Program-made: the position numbers and the translations under genes | Notes under the pieces: generated by a model | The model's input: only the letters and a program-made list of their open reading frames with translations | Database searches by the model: none | What the model was told of the DNA's origin: nothing | Assembly: GCA_913050175.1 (NCBI GenBank) | Contig: CAJXAF010000004.1 | Span: 1 to 40,973 of the forward strand | Length of the DNA: 40,973 nucleotides | Direction of reading: 5' to 3' | Origin: an uncultured bacterium | Lineage (GTDB): Bacteria; Omnitrophota; Gorgyraeia; Duberdicusellales; 4484-171 | Part shown: positions 26,915 through 35,645 of the stretch, one piece after another | Numbering within the stretch: position 1 is the stretch's first letter | How the letters are laid out: each line of letters opens with the position of its first letter

Positions 26915-27616
26915 TTATTTTATCGAAGTATGTATGGCGCAGACACCAAAACTCATATAGGAAAAACTGACCTTGGCAAAACCGGTCTTAGATAATATCT
27001 CTGAAAGTTCTTCTGCAGTGAAAAAACGCGGGATTGTGTAAGCAAGGTACTTATAAGCCTCCTTTGAGCCTGAGATTAAAGACCCGATAGGAAAGACAAC
27101 TAGATTTATGTATAAGTGAAATAACCACTTAAATAGTTTAGACCTGGGTTGGGTTGTCTCGAGAATAATAAACCTGCCGCCGGGTTTTATAACTCTTCTA
27201 AATTCCTGAAAATACCTTAAGAGTGCGTCTCCTCCAGCATTGATATTGCGGGTAGCAAAGGATATTGTTAGAAGATCAAAACTGTTATCTAAAAAAGGAA
27301 GACTATTGGCATTAGAAAGACAGAAAGAAATTTCTTTAGCTTCTGGTTTTGATGTAGCCTCTTTAAGCATCGCTAAACAAAAATCTACTGCCACAACCTT
27401 TGTCCCCTCTTTAGCTAACCTTTGTAATGAAACTGCCATATCCCCAGTTCCGCTGCAAAGATCAAGCCAACACTTACCGCCGGCGCAAGCAGCCTGTTTA
27501 GCTGCACGCCTGCGCCAGATTATATCCAGACCAAGGGTTAAAACGTGGTTAACACATTCATAAGTCTTGCTTACTTGAGAAAATATCTTCTCTACTGACT
27601 TTTCCTTCATATTCAA
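26915..27616 (-). CDS. ubiE: Ubiquinone/menaquinone biosynthesis methyltransferase
   Basis: VEKIFSQVSKTYECVNHVLTLGLDIIWRR, LDLCSGTGDMAVSL, ISFATRNINAGGDALLRYFQEFRRVIKPGGRFIILE. Confidence 0.9.
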   Translation of the reverse strand: MNMKEKSVEKIFSQVSKTYECVNHVLTLGLDIIWRRRAAKQAACAGGKCWLDLCSGTGDMAVSLQRLAKEGTKVVAVDFCLAMLKEATSKPEAKEISFCLSNANSLPFLDNSFDLLTISFATRNINAGGDALLRYFQEFRRVIKPGGRFIILETTQPRSKLFKWLFHLYINLVVFPIGSLISGSKEAYKYLAYTIPRFFTAEELSEILSKTGFAKVSFSYMSFGVCAIHTSIK

Positions 27617-29151
27617 TTTAGGCTATCACTACTTAAATCAACAATAAAATTACCATCAGAAGAAGGCGCGCATTTTATTAATCGCTTTTCAATACGGCCC
27701 AATACCCACTGACTATCTTTATTTTGTCCTAATTGGGCTTTTAATATGATTCCGTATTGATATCTTTTTGCTTTGCGAACGCTTAAAAAATCTCCCAGAG
27801 AATAGGCCAGAAGTTTATTAATTTTTCCTACTGACTCTATACTCACTGGTTGAGGGCAATGAGAGTGGTGGCCGATAACCGCATCAAAGGTTTTAATCAT
27901 TTCTTTTCCTGCCTTAACTATCTCTGGCCGGGGATATAATTCAAATTCATACCCAAAGTGAGGATAAAGAAAATTAAACGACTCCGGCTTAATTTGGGCT
28001 TTAGCACTTTTTAGCCTAAATACATAGTCAGATTCCCGATTCGACCAAGCTGTACCGGAGATAAGCCTTATATCTGAATTTATATCAAAAAAAGCCTGAT
28101 CCTGCCAACCAAAAACATTAAAACCCTGCTGGTTTAATACTTTTACTGACTTAAAAAACTCCTTCTCACCAAAGTCTCCGGCATGATTATTAGAGACAGA
28201 TATATAAGTTTTCTCAGGAGGAAATAAATCTTTAAGTATTTCAATAATCTCTTCACTATGCCTGCGATCTGAGACTAAGACTAAAGAATTTTTTCTTTCT
28301 TGAGTAATTATTCCTTCAAGGTTTGCTATTAAAAAATCACTGTTACTTAGGAACTCTTTTAATTGGCTGCCTATATCCACATATTGGTCTTGGGTAGGCA
28401 TTAAATCACCAATAAAGGTTAATGTATACTTTGGTTCAATACCTTTATTTAAGATATAAGAGTCAGGGATATTTTTAACGATTCCTTGGTTTTCATTGCT
28501 TAAACCGACAACACTCTTTTTAAGCCAATATATACTTTCAGAGAAATTATAGGGTGTAGCTATAGTTAAAACAATCCTAGCTGTGGGGATAAGAAAAATT
28601 ACAAGTAGAATTATAAGCATACACTTTACCATCTTTTGGCTTGGCATAAAACTTGCTATTAAAAAAAGGCTTATACCCCAGGCACCGCCAATAGCGGCAA
28701 ATAAAACATCCCGTACTTCTCCGACTCGATAAGGCAGCCACCACTGGAAAATCTCATCAAGCGCCCCTATTAAAAAACAAAATAAAAATGAAGTAACAAT
28801 GCTCTTTATTATCTTTTCCTCTCTTCTCATATCTTTAGTTGCCAGCCAACCCAATAAGCCAAACATAATCAGGTGCCACCTCTCCTCGACAATTTCTATT
28901 CCTTGAAAATATATTAGCCCTAAAGCAAAAACTAAGATAAAGGAAAAAATCTTAAAAAAGGAAGGACCCATCCGGCAAAGATAAAGCAAGGCAAAGGCCA
29001 ACCCTAAGAAAAATAAACAAAGAAGTGTAATGGCCACACCGTCTTTACCCATATTTTTTATTAAAAAATTTAAGACCTGACGCATAAATGAAGCGGAAAT
29101 AATAATATAGGAAGCAAAAATTAGAGTAGATTTTCTAAAATTTAAGCTCAA
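27613..29151 (-). CDS. VanZ-like membrane domain fused to CapA (PGA_cap) metallophosphatase-like domain
   Basis: N-terminal TM region with DEIFQWWLPYRVGEVRDVLFAAIGGAWG (VanZ); C-terminal FIGDLMPTQDQY...LIANLEGIIT...VSNNHAGDFGEK...VIGHHSHCPQPVS (CapA). Confidence 0.82.
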   Translation of the reverse strand: MSLNFRKSTLIFASYIIISASFMRQVLNFLIKNMGKDGVAITLLCLFFLGLAFALLYLCRMGPSFFKIFSFILVFALGLIYFQGIEIVEERWHLIMFGLLGWLATKDMRREEKIIKSIVTSFLFCFLIGALDEIFQWWLPYRVGEVRDVLFAAIGGAWGISLFLIASFMPSQKMVKCMLIILLVIFLIPTARIVLTIATPYNFSESIYWLKKSVVGLSNENQGIVKNIPDSYILNKGIEPKYTLTFIGDLMPTQDQYVDIGSQLKEFLSNSDFLIANLEGIITQERKNSLVLVSDRRHSEEIIEILKDLFPPEKTYISVSNNHAGDFGEKEFFKSVKVLNQQGFNVFGWQDQAFFDINSDIRLISGTAWSNRESDYVFRLKSAKAQIKPESFNFLYPHFGYEFELYPRPEIVKAGKEMIKTFDAVIGHHSHCPQPVSIESVGKINKLLAYSLGDFLSVRKAKRYQYGIILKAQLGQNKDSQWVLGRIEKRLIKCAPSSDGNFIVDLSSDSLN

Positions 29152-29957
29152 AACAAAACCTCTCTTCCGTCTGTACGTATTACGATATCACCCTTGTGAT
29201 CTGTTCGGAGAACAGCTATCTTAGAGCTTTTATACTTAGATATTAACTCTTCTGACGGCTCCGGCCACTTACTCGGACCAGTAGATATTACTGCTATTTG
29301 GGGCGCTACTGCTTCAATTAAAGTACTATCACCGCTTTCCCCATGGTGAGGAACTTTTAAAACATTGCTCTTAAGCCTTAGGCCATAATTATCTATTAAG
29401 TTATCAATAACTTTCCGGCCAATATCAGCAGTAAATAAAAAGCTTACTTGCCCGTAGGTAAGTTTAATAACTAAAGAATCATTGTTGCTGTCTCCGCTTA
29501 AGTTACTGGGGTGAAAAACTTCAACTTCTGTCTCCTTAACCCAATCAATAAGATCGCCTCTTCCTATGCGGCTAAATTCAATACCAGAGGCCTCTACTGC
29601 TTTAAAAAGGAGAGCGTACTCTTTGCTCTCGCTTATATCTATATTTGTAAGTATCTTATCAATTGAAAAGTTTTCTATTACTGAAGAAAGCCCTCCTATA
29701 TGGTCAGGATGGGGATGGGTAGCTATAAGCAAATCTATTTTTTCTATATTTCTTTTTTTAAGGTATTGGCAAACCTTGCCCCCATTTTCTTGATCTCCCC
29801 CGTCAATTAGAATGTTTCTTTTATCGGCAAACTCAATTAAGATCGAGTCACCATAGCCAACATCAATAAAGTGAACCAAAAGATCTTCGCCAAAACAAAG
29901 ATTTGAGCTTAGAAGAAATAAAAAAAGGGAAAGGAGTAATTTCTTAATATGCCTCAT
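29148..29957 (-). CDS. Secreted ComEC/Rec2-like metallo-beta-lactamase-fold hydrolase
   Basis: HFIDVGYGDSILIEF, LIDGGDQENGG, LIATHPHPDHIGG, VLKVPHHGESGDST. Confidence 0.88.
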   Translation of the reverse strand: MRHIKKLLLSLFLFLLSSNLCFGEDLLVHFIDVGYGDSILIEFADKRNILIDGGDQENGGKVCQYLKKRNIEKIDLLIATHPHPDHIGGLSSVIENFSIDKILTNIDISESKEYALLFKAVEASGIEFSRIGRGDLIDWVKETEVEVFHPSNLSGDSNNDSLVIKLTYGQVSFLFTADIGRKVIDNLIDNYGLRLKSNVLKVPHHGESGDSTLIEAVAPQIAVISTGPSKWPEPSEELISKYKSSKIAVLRTDHKGDIVIRTDGREVLF

Positions 29958-30031
29958 AAAACATATTTTATCATATAAGGTAAGAATAGAAAAATTAGAC
30001 AGGAGAGCTTATAATAAACTTAAAAATCCCG

Positions 30032-31243
30032 CTATTTCAATACGTCAGATATCAAGTCTAGGTAATCTGAGACTAGACGGGTGGTAAGGAAATTTTCTCT
30101 GACAAATTCCTTAGCTTTAGCGCCCATATCTTTGGCAAGCTTAGGATCTTTAAGGAGCTTAACAACTCTATCGGCACACTGCTTATAGTTATTAGGTTCC
30201 ACTAAAAATCCGGTTTTACCATCTTGAATCTGATTAGGTATGCCACCAACGTCTCCGGCAACAACCGCTTTAGCCTTCCATAAGGCTTCGGTAACAGTAA
30301 GAGCAAAACCTTCCTTGGTTGATTTCTGTAAGATTACAGCTGAAATCCTCTGAACAGCATTTACAAGTGAATCATTATTACCCATTACAAAGATTACATC
30401 ACCGTTATCGTTGAAACTTTTTGCTTTTTTGTAAACCCGATCGTAAATTTCCATTCCTTCTGGGTCATCTGTAGCTAAGTTATAACAATAGAGCAGACGA
30501 CAGTCTACTTTCTCTTTTACCAGCTTAAACACCTCAAGAACACCTTCCGGGTCTTTCCAGGTATCCATTCTTGAAACTTGAGTAATAATAGGCTTATCAG
30601 TTGGTATGTTAAGTTTATTAATCCACTTCATTATTTCATCTTCTGATAAGTCTTTATTCTTCAAGGCTAAAGGATCTATGGCCGGAGCTATAACTCTTTG
30701 CTCTACCGGCAAATCTGCCTTTTTATACTTTTCGCTTGAAACCACAATTACATCATAAAGAATCATAAACCTTTTCAGAAAATCCCATAATTCGGGATTA
30801 GGATTAGAAATATCTATATGGCAGCGCCATATCCAGGGCTGCTGTTTTCTGTAGAATTTCACCAAAGGCAGTGGTTGAGGATCGTGAACAATTACGCAAT
30901 CATAATTCATATGAGTAAAACCGGCATATTCCTGGTTTATATCAAGATAAAGGGATTTCTTCTCTTCGGTAAGATCTATCGGCCCACTCTGCATGGCATT
31001 ATGAAATGACTTAGTAATATCAAAAAAAGACGGGCTACCATGAATTGTCCGCCACTCAGCGTCACAGCCAACTTCATTCATCAAAGGAACCATTCTTCCC
31101 AGTATTTCAGCAACCCCGCCACCTAAGAAGGTAGCATTAACATTTGCTACTCTCTTACCATAGAGCTTCTTTGCTTTCTTATAAATATCTGAAATAATTT
31201 TTTCACCGACGATATCAACATAGTCTACTACGCTGCGTAACAT
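30032..31243 (-). CDS. Trehalose glycosyltransferring synthase TreT-like GT4
   Basis: VANVNATFLGGGVAEILGRMVPLMNEVGCDAEWRTIHG, VIVHDPQPLPLVKFY, QVSRMDTWKDPEGVLEVF, STKEGFALTVTEALWKAKAVVAGDVGGIPNQI. Confidence 0.88.
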   Translation of the reverse strand: MLRSVVDYVDIVGEKIISDIYKKAKKLYGKRVANVNATFLGGGVAEILGRMVPLMNEVGCDAEWRTIHGSPSFFDITKSFHNAMQSGPIDLTEEKKSLYLDINQEYAGFTHMNYDCVIVHDPQPLPLVKFYRKQQPWIWRCHIDISNPNPELWDFLKRFMILYDVIVVSSEKYKKADLPVEQRVIAPAIDPLALKNKDLSEDEIMKWINKLNIPTDKPIITQVSRMDTWKDPEGVLEVFKLVKEKVDCRLLYCYNLATDDPEGMEIYDRVYKKAKSFNDNGDVIFVMGNNDSLVNAVQRISAVILQKSTKEGFALTVTEALWKAKAVVAGDVGGIPNQIQDGKTGFLVEPNNYKQCADRVVKLLKDPKLAKDMGAKAKEFVRENFLTTRLVSDYLDLISDVLK

Positions 31244-31360
31244 ATCCTACCTCCATGTTTTTCTGTTTTTACCAAGACGCTTAAAAGATTTTACCAATTA
31301 GTAGGATCAAATCAATAGAAATTTTATTTTTTTCACCCTATCATTCTCCCAGGCAAAAAA

Positions 31361-31390
31361 AATATCCCGGAAAAAAATCTCCGGGATATT
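31361..31390 (-). terminator. Rho-independent terminator of the radical SAM operon
   Basis: AATATCCCGG (31361-31370) / CCGGGATATT (31381-31390), perfect 10-bp arms, T run on the minus strand. Confidence 0.87.
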
Positions 31391-31433
31391 ATTTCGGTAA
31401 AAACAACTCTAACTACTAAGATCTATCTCTTTA

Positions 31434-32762
31434 CTAATTTTTATGGCATGTATTAGATATTTTAGCCTTAAGCATCCTTTTATAGCTGCTTATCCTTTGT
31501 TGCTTGAATTCAGCACTATAAATCTCCTCTGCTAAATCACGAAAACCTGTCTCAAGCTCACTTACAGACATTTTTTCAGGTTGGAAATTAACATCAAATA
31601 ATGTACACTTTGCCCAATCATTGCTAACCAGGATTCGCTTTTCTTTTTTCAGACGACTATAAAGTGGGGTCCCCGGAAATGCAGTCATAATTGTAATCTG
31701 TACTTCATAGAGTCCGCTTTCTCTTACAAAATCCAATATTTGATTAAATATGTTTTTGTCGTGTCCGTCTAAACCAAGAATAAAACAACCGTTTACCGTA
31801 ATGCCGCACGATTGAATTGTATCAATAGCATAACGATATTTATCCAGTTGTTTTAATTTCCAATTCTTCGATAACTCAAGCCCATTGAGGCCGGCTTGGC
31901 CAGGACTTTCTAGCCCAATAAGGACCTGTTGACAGCCACTTTCTCGCATAAGACTTAAAAGCTCCTTATCATAAGCAACTGATATATCTGTTTCAGTAAA
32001 CCATTTAATATTTTCTTTTCTTAAGTCTTTCAATAGCTCTTTCCAATATCTTTTGTTTACGAAAGTATTATCATCTGCAAACTCAATGAATGGTTTATCC
32101 CATATTTTCTTAATCGTTTTTATCTCTTTTAGCACCTTCTCTGCTGGTTTCTGTTTATATTTACTACAAATAAGAATTGAGGCTCCGCAAAATTCACATT
32201 TATGAGGACACCCCCTACTCGTTTGCACAGTTAAGCGATTGTATTTTTCAGGATTAAGTAGTTCAAATTTAGGCATGGGAGCGTTTACGAAATCAAAATC
32301 ACGTTCTAATGAAGAATAAAATGGTTTTAACCCTCCATTTCTGGAGTCCTTGAGTATTTCAAGCCAAACCGGTTCACCTTCACCAATAACAACTGAATCG
32401 CAATATTTTTTTGCTTCATCCGGGACACAAGTAACATGGGGACCGCCAATAACTGTTTTTACGCCTTTAGCTTTGTATTTATCTGCTAATTCATATGCTT
32501 CAAAAATTTGGGCACTGTAAGTTGAGATGGCAACAAGATCAAATGAATTAGGAGGATCTTCTATATCTTTAACGTCAGAAATCTCAATATATTCAACTTC
32601 GATATCATCCGGGGTCATTCCTGCTAAAGTAAGTAGCCCCAGACTTGGCAAAGAAGCAATTATTTTATTACGATCAACAAACCCAGGAAGAGTTAAGCCT
32701 AACCTTGTTAGCTCTTCATTATAAGCCCGAACCCCACTCATTGCTACTAAACCTACTTTCAT
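31434..32762 (-). CDS. B12-binding-domain radical SAM protein
   Basis: N-terminal B12-binding fold (VIGGPHVTCVPDEAKKYCDSVVIGEGE), TSRGCPHKCEFCGAS CxxxCxxC cluster motif. Confidence 0.92.
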   Translation of the reverse strand: MKVGLVAMSGVRAYNEELTRLGLTLPGFVDRNKIIASLPSLGLLTLAGMTPDDIEVEYIEISDVKDIEDPPNSFDLVAISTYSAQIFEAYELADKYKAKGVKTVIGGPHVTCVPDEAKKYCDSVVIGEGEPVWLEILKDSRNGGLKPFYSSLERDFDFVNAPMPKFELLNPEKYNRLTVQTSRGCPHKCEFCGASILICSKYKQKPAEKVLKEIKTIKKIWDKPFIEFADDNTFVNKRYWKELLKDLRKENIKWFTETDISVAYDKELLSLMRESGCQQVLIGLESPGQAGLNGLELSKNWKLKQLDKYRYAIDTIQSCGITVNGCFILGLDGHDKNIFNQILDFVRESGLYEVQITIMTAFPGTPLYSRLKKEKRILVSNDWAKCTLFDVNFQPEKMSVSELETGFRDLAEEIYSAEFKQQRISSYKRMLKAKISNTCHKN

Positions 32763-32774
32763 CTCAACTGCTAT

Positions 32775-33158
32775 TTATTTTATTGAACTAGCCCAGCGAA
32801 TAAATAATAAATTCTTAATTATTCCAACAATACTCAGTATGGAAATTAATAAAAATATTGTTGGAATTCCGTATTTAAAATGCGAATAAACAACAGCTCC
32901 AACAAATGATAATTTCATAAGCAACCGTACTATCACCAAATCAAGATTTCTTAATGGGTTCTTTGCAATCAAAAATTCCCCAATTCCTCCGCAAATAAGG
33001 AATAGGGCAGGTACGTAAATATATCCAGGATGATTAGGCAAGACAATACCTAAAGCTCCGTAAATATTTCTGAAAAACAAAACAAAACCACCCCCTAAAA
33101 GCACATCATAGACACCCACCAGCCGGAAAGAAACTTTAAAGGTCTTTTCCTTATCCAT
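32775..33158 (-). CDS. Small membrane protein of unknown function
   Basis: 127-aa, about four hydrophobic segments; operon orientation between radical SAM and helical protein. Confidence 0.6.
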   Translation of the reverse strand: MDKEKTFKVSFRLVGVYDVLLGGGFVLFFRNIYGALGIVLPNHPGYIYVPALFLICGGIGEFLIAKNPLRNLDLVIVRLLMKLSFVGAVVYSHFKYGIPTIFLLISILSIVGIIKNLLFIRWASSIK

Positions 33159-33167
33159 GTTTTCCTC

Positions 33168-33581
33168 CTATTTTAATCTATTCCAATATGGCGACAATAA
33201 ATCGTGTTGCACTTTTTCGTGCTCTATAAGTAATCGCCATAATTTGCGATCAAACTTATTATACGATTGAAACCATTGGCTGTAGATTCTTTTTTCTAAA
33301 ATTCTTTCTAGAGAGTTTTTCAAGAACTTATAGGGAAGAATTTTAAAGGTGAGAGCCACTAAGCTTGCGATAGTCTTTTGTATGAATAATGACGAGCTAT
33401 CGGCAATCTCCTTTTCTATATGTTTGCTGGATTGTTGTTCATTCTCTGCTAAGTTTAGGTATATTTCTTTTAAGGCAGCATATTTTTCTTTTAAGGCTAG
33501 CTCTCTATAGAATGATTGCCCGAGCAGTTCAATTAAATATATCTTCTTCAACAATTCTCTATATGATTTATCCTGCCCCAT
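33168..33581 (-). CDS. Helical protein, possibly degenerate ferritin-like/rubrerythrin-like
   Basis: IELLGQSFYRELALKEKYAALKEIYLNLAENEQQSSKHIEKEI...WRLLIEHEKVQHDLL; ligand pattern not canonical. Confidence 0.45.
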   Translation of the reverse strand: MGQDKSYRELLKKIYLIELLGQSFYRELALKEKYAALKEIYLNLAENEQQSSKHIEKEIADSSSLFIQKTIASLVALTFKILPYKFLKNSLERILEKRIYSQWFQSYNKFDRKLWRLLIEHEKVQHDLLSPYWNRLK

Positions 33582-33641
33582 ATTAAATATTTTACACTAT
33601 CTGCCACCTGAGGCAATAGATTCAAGAATTTACCAAGGTAC

Positions 33642-33690
33642 TGGTTGAGATCTGATCTCAACCAACTGGTGGCCGCAAATTACGGCCACC
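33642..33690. repeat. Two adjacent palindromes / tandem hairpins
   Basis: TGGTTGAGATC-t-GATCTCAACCA (33642-33664) and GGTGGCCG-caaatta-CGGCCACC (33668-33690). Confidence 0.85.
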
Positions 33691-33708
33691 TCATCTTTCC
33701 TAAAATCA

Positions 33709-33978
33709 TTAGCTACTCTTTCCATAACTAGAGATAACTGCTTTGCTAAGTGCTTCTTTTGTTTGCGCAGTTAAAGCAAGGGCTTTGCTATACCATTTTC
33801 CATCTTTGGCCTTTTCTCGTGGCGGACTAACAAACAATCCCTCTTTGCCTTCAACTACACGAAATCCCTTTACGATGAATTCTTCACAAATAGCCACATC
33901 ACAGATAGCTTTTGTTACCCCATCACCATCAAACCGGTGAAGCCTTGTAACTTTAAAATCTAAAACCATTCTAACCAC
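33709..33978 (-). CDS. SpoVG-family paralog without zinc ribbon
   Basis: LDFKVTRLHRFDGDGVTKAICDVAICEEFIVKGFRVVEGKEGLFVSPPREKAKDGKWYSKALALTAQTKEALSKAVISSY. Confidence 0.82.
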   Translation of the reverse strand: MVRMVLDFKVTRLHRFDGDGVTKAICDVAICEEFIVKGFRVVEGKEGLFVSPPREKAKDGKWYSKALALTAQTKEALSKAVISSYGKSS

Positions 33979-33989
33979 CTCCTTATTTA

Positions 33990-34017
33990 ATAGACGAGAT
34001 GACTAGACAAATTCTTT
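33990..34017 (-). promoter_or_regulatory. Putative ECF-sigma promoter upstream of the SpoVG paralog
   Basis: Minus strand TGAAAGAATTTGTCTAGTCATCTCGTCTATTAAA; bipartite TGAAAG-N17-CGTC shared with the anti-sigma gene (approximate coordinates). Confidence 0.65.
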
Positions 34018-34145
34018 CAAAAATTTTTATTTTTTTATAGTCCGGCCAAAATACGCCCAATCTTTGCAGAACTTGGTCAATAAAGAAGTTAAGCATCAAC
34101 CGTTAGTAAAGTCCTAAAATTGCTTGTTTTAGCTGAAATGAGAGG

Positions 34146-34697
34146 TTATTTATGATAGGATTTAGATCTATCTCTTAAACGTTGAGAAGTTTCATCGTCA
34201 TCATCATGAGAATGCTTTCGCCAGGAATCAAGGACCATAATAAGTGTACGCCCGCTTTCGCTCTCAAAAGCCCAACGCATCCCCAAAATAAGGGTAACTA
34301 CTAAAAACTGCATGAAATACTTAGGAATGAAAAAAGACAAGACAAAAGGTATGATCGCACCTAAAAGAAATAAATTCTTCTTTATTTTCCTATTTTTTGA
34401 ATTTCTATCATCTTTAACTAGATCTTTTGCTGCTTTAATTAAATTGTCCGGCACCGGGATATTGGTAGTTTTATTAATTTTTCCGGCTTCAAACACTAAA
34501 TTCAGCCGGCTAAGACAAAAACCACAACTGGCGATATGCTTTTCTGCCTTATCACAATCTTCTTTATCAAGTTCATGTTGAAAATAATCCATTAAAAACT
34601 CATCACTAAGACAAAAGGGACTTTTTTCGCTATTGCCTAAATTCTGGCCTAAATAATTTTTAATCAACTCTTCGGCTTTATCCATTTCCCTCTCCAC
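34146..34697 (-). CDS. zf-HC2-type anti-sigma factor-like membrane protein
   Basis: HIASCGFC (HX3CX2C ZAS motif), then TM segments NLFLLGAIIPFVLSFFIP; directly downstream of ECF sigma gene. Confidence 0.8.
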   Translation of the reverse strand: MEREMDKAEELIKNYLGQNLGNSEKSPFCLSDEFLMDYFQHELDKEDCDKAEKHIASCGFCLSRLNLVFEAGKINKTTNIPVPDNLIKAAKDLVKDDRNSKNRKIKKNLFLLGAIIPFVLSFFIPKYFMQFLVVTLILGMRWAFESESGRTLIMVLDSWRKHSHDDDDETSQRLRDRSKSYHK

Positions 34698-34701
34698 TTT
34701 A

Positions 34702-34731
34702 ATAGACGAAACATCAGCCTATTTTCTTTCA
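34702..34731 (-). promoter_or_regulatory. Putative ECF-sigma promoter upstream of the anti-sigma gene
   Basis: Minus strand TGAAAGAAAATAGGCTGATGTTTCGTCTATTAAAG, same TGAAAGAA-N15-CGTCTATTAAA; overlaps the sigma gene stop (approximate coordinates). Confidence 0.65.
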
Positions 34732-35295
34732 TAAATTTTTTATCCCCTGCTTTGTTAACTCTTTTTTAAGCTTATCTTTAGCCCTAGCAATTGTTGTTGA
34801 TACAGTGTTTACCGGGATATTCATAATACCAGCTATCTCTTTATGGGTTCTGCCCTTTAGAAGGTTTAAAGAGATAATCATTTTTTTTCTAAACGGTAAC
34901 ATATCTATTATATCACTTACTACATTCAGTAAGTCGCCATAGAGTATCTCCTGCTTAAAATTACTGCTGCTTAGTACCAGCATATCAGGAATTAACCTTT
35001 CCCTGTCACGAATTCTGCGACGCATAAAATCAACTGTCTTGTTAAAAGCTGTAATTGCCAGCCACCCGGCAATGGCTTTACCATCCTTTAGCTGAATAAG
35101 TTTATCGCCGTCTAAAATTGATAAAAATACTTCCTGAAAAATGCAGTCAATATCATCCTGGCTAGATTCAAAACTACTTGCGGCTAAACGCTTTCTTATT
35201 GCCCAGTAAATTAACTTTGAATATTTCTGAACAAATAAATCCCAGGCTTTTTTATCCTTTTTTAAACAGCGGTTTATAAGCTTTATTTTATCCAT
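34729..35295 (-). CDS. ECF-type RNA polymerase sigma-70 family factor
   Basis: Region 2 CIFQEVFLSILDGDKL...IAGWLAITAFNKTVDFMRRR; region 4 LPFRKKMIISLNLLKGRTHKEIAGIMNIPVNTVSTTIARAKDKLKKEL. Confidence 0.9.
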   Translation of the reverse strand: MDKIKLINRCLKKDKKAWDLFVQKYSKLIYWAIRKRLAASSFESSQDDIDCIFQEVFLSILDGDKLIQLKDGKAIAGWLAITAFNKTVDFMRRRIRDRERLIPDMLVLSSSNFKQEILYGDLLNVVSDIIDMLPFRKKMIISLNLLKGRTHKEIAGIMNIPVNTVSTTIARAKDKLKKELTKQGIKNL

Positions 35296-35312
35296 TATTT
35301 AAAATCAAAAAA

Positions 35313-35645
35313 TTAATGATTTCTACGGGCAGCATAGGTAAAGCTTAAAAAGTATCTTTTAAGCGACTCATCTGTTGATGCGTACTGATTGTTGCCAAAG
35401 AAATAATCTACGAGTGCCTCACGCAGGCGAGCGACTTCCTTCAGGCGGGTAAAAATCTTACTGCAATTTAAGGTCAGATCTATAAGTTCAAGGGCACGTT
35501 CAAAGGCTTTTTGAGAATAAGCACTGTTCTCTTTTGCCCGCCAATTAATGGCGCGCTCAACTTCACTTCCAATATTAGCCATTTGCTCTAAAAATGACAG
35601 TTGACTCCAGCGCCCGGCAGCAAGGTTTTTATGTTGAAAATTCAT
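35313..35645 (-). CDS. Conserved helical protein, partner of DUF5674 protein
   Basis: SFLEQMANIGSEVERAINWRAKENSAYSQKAFERALELIDLTL...RLREALVDYFFGNNQYASTDESLKRYFLSFTYAARRN; start overlaps DUF5674 stop by 4 bp. Confidence 0.7.
   Translation of the reverse strand: MNFQHKNLAAGRWSQLSFLEQMANIGSEVERAINWRAKENSAYSQKAFERALELIDLTLNCSKIFTRLKEVARLREALVDYFFGNNQYASTDESLKRYFLSFTYAARRNH

Noticed and set aside
27240-27563. 107-aa plus-strand ORF
   Set aside because: Antisense to ubiE, shadow ORF
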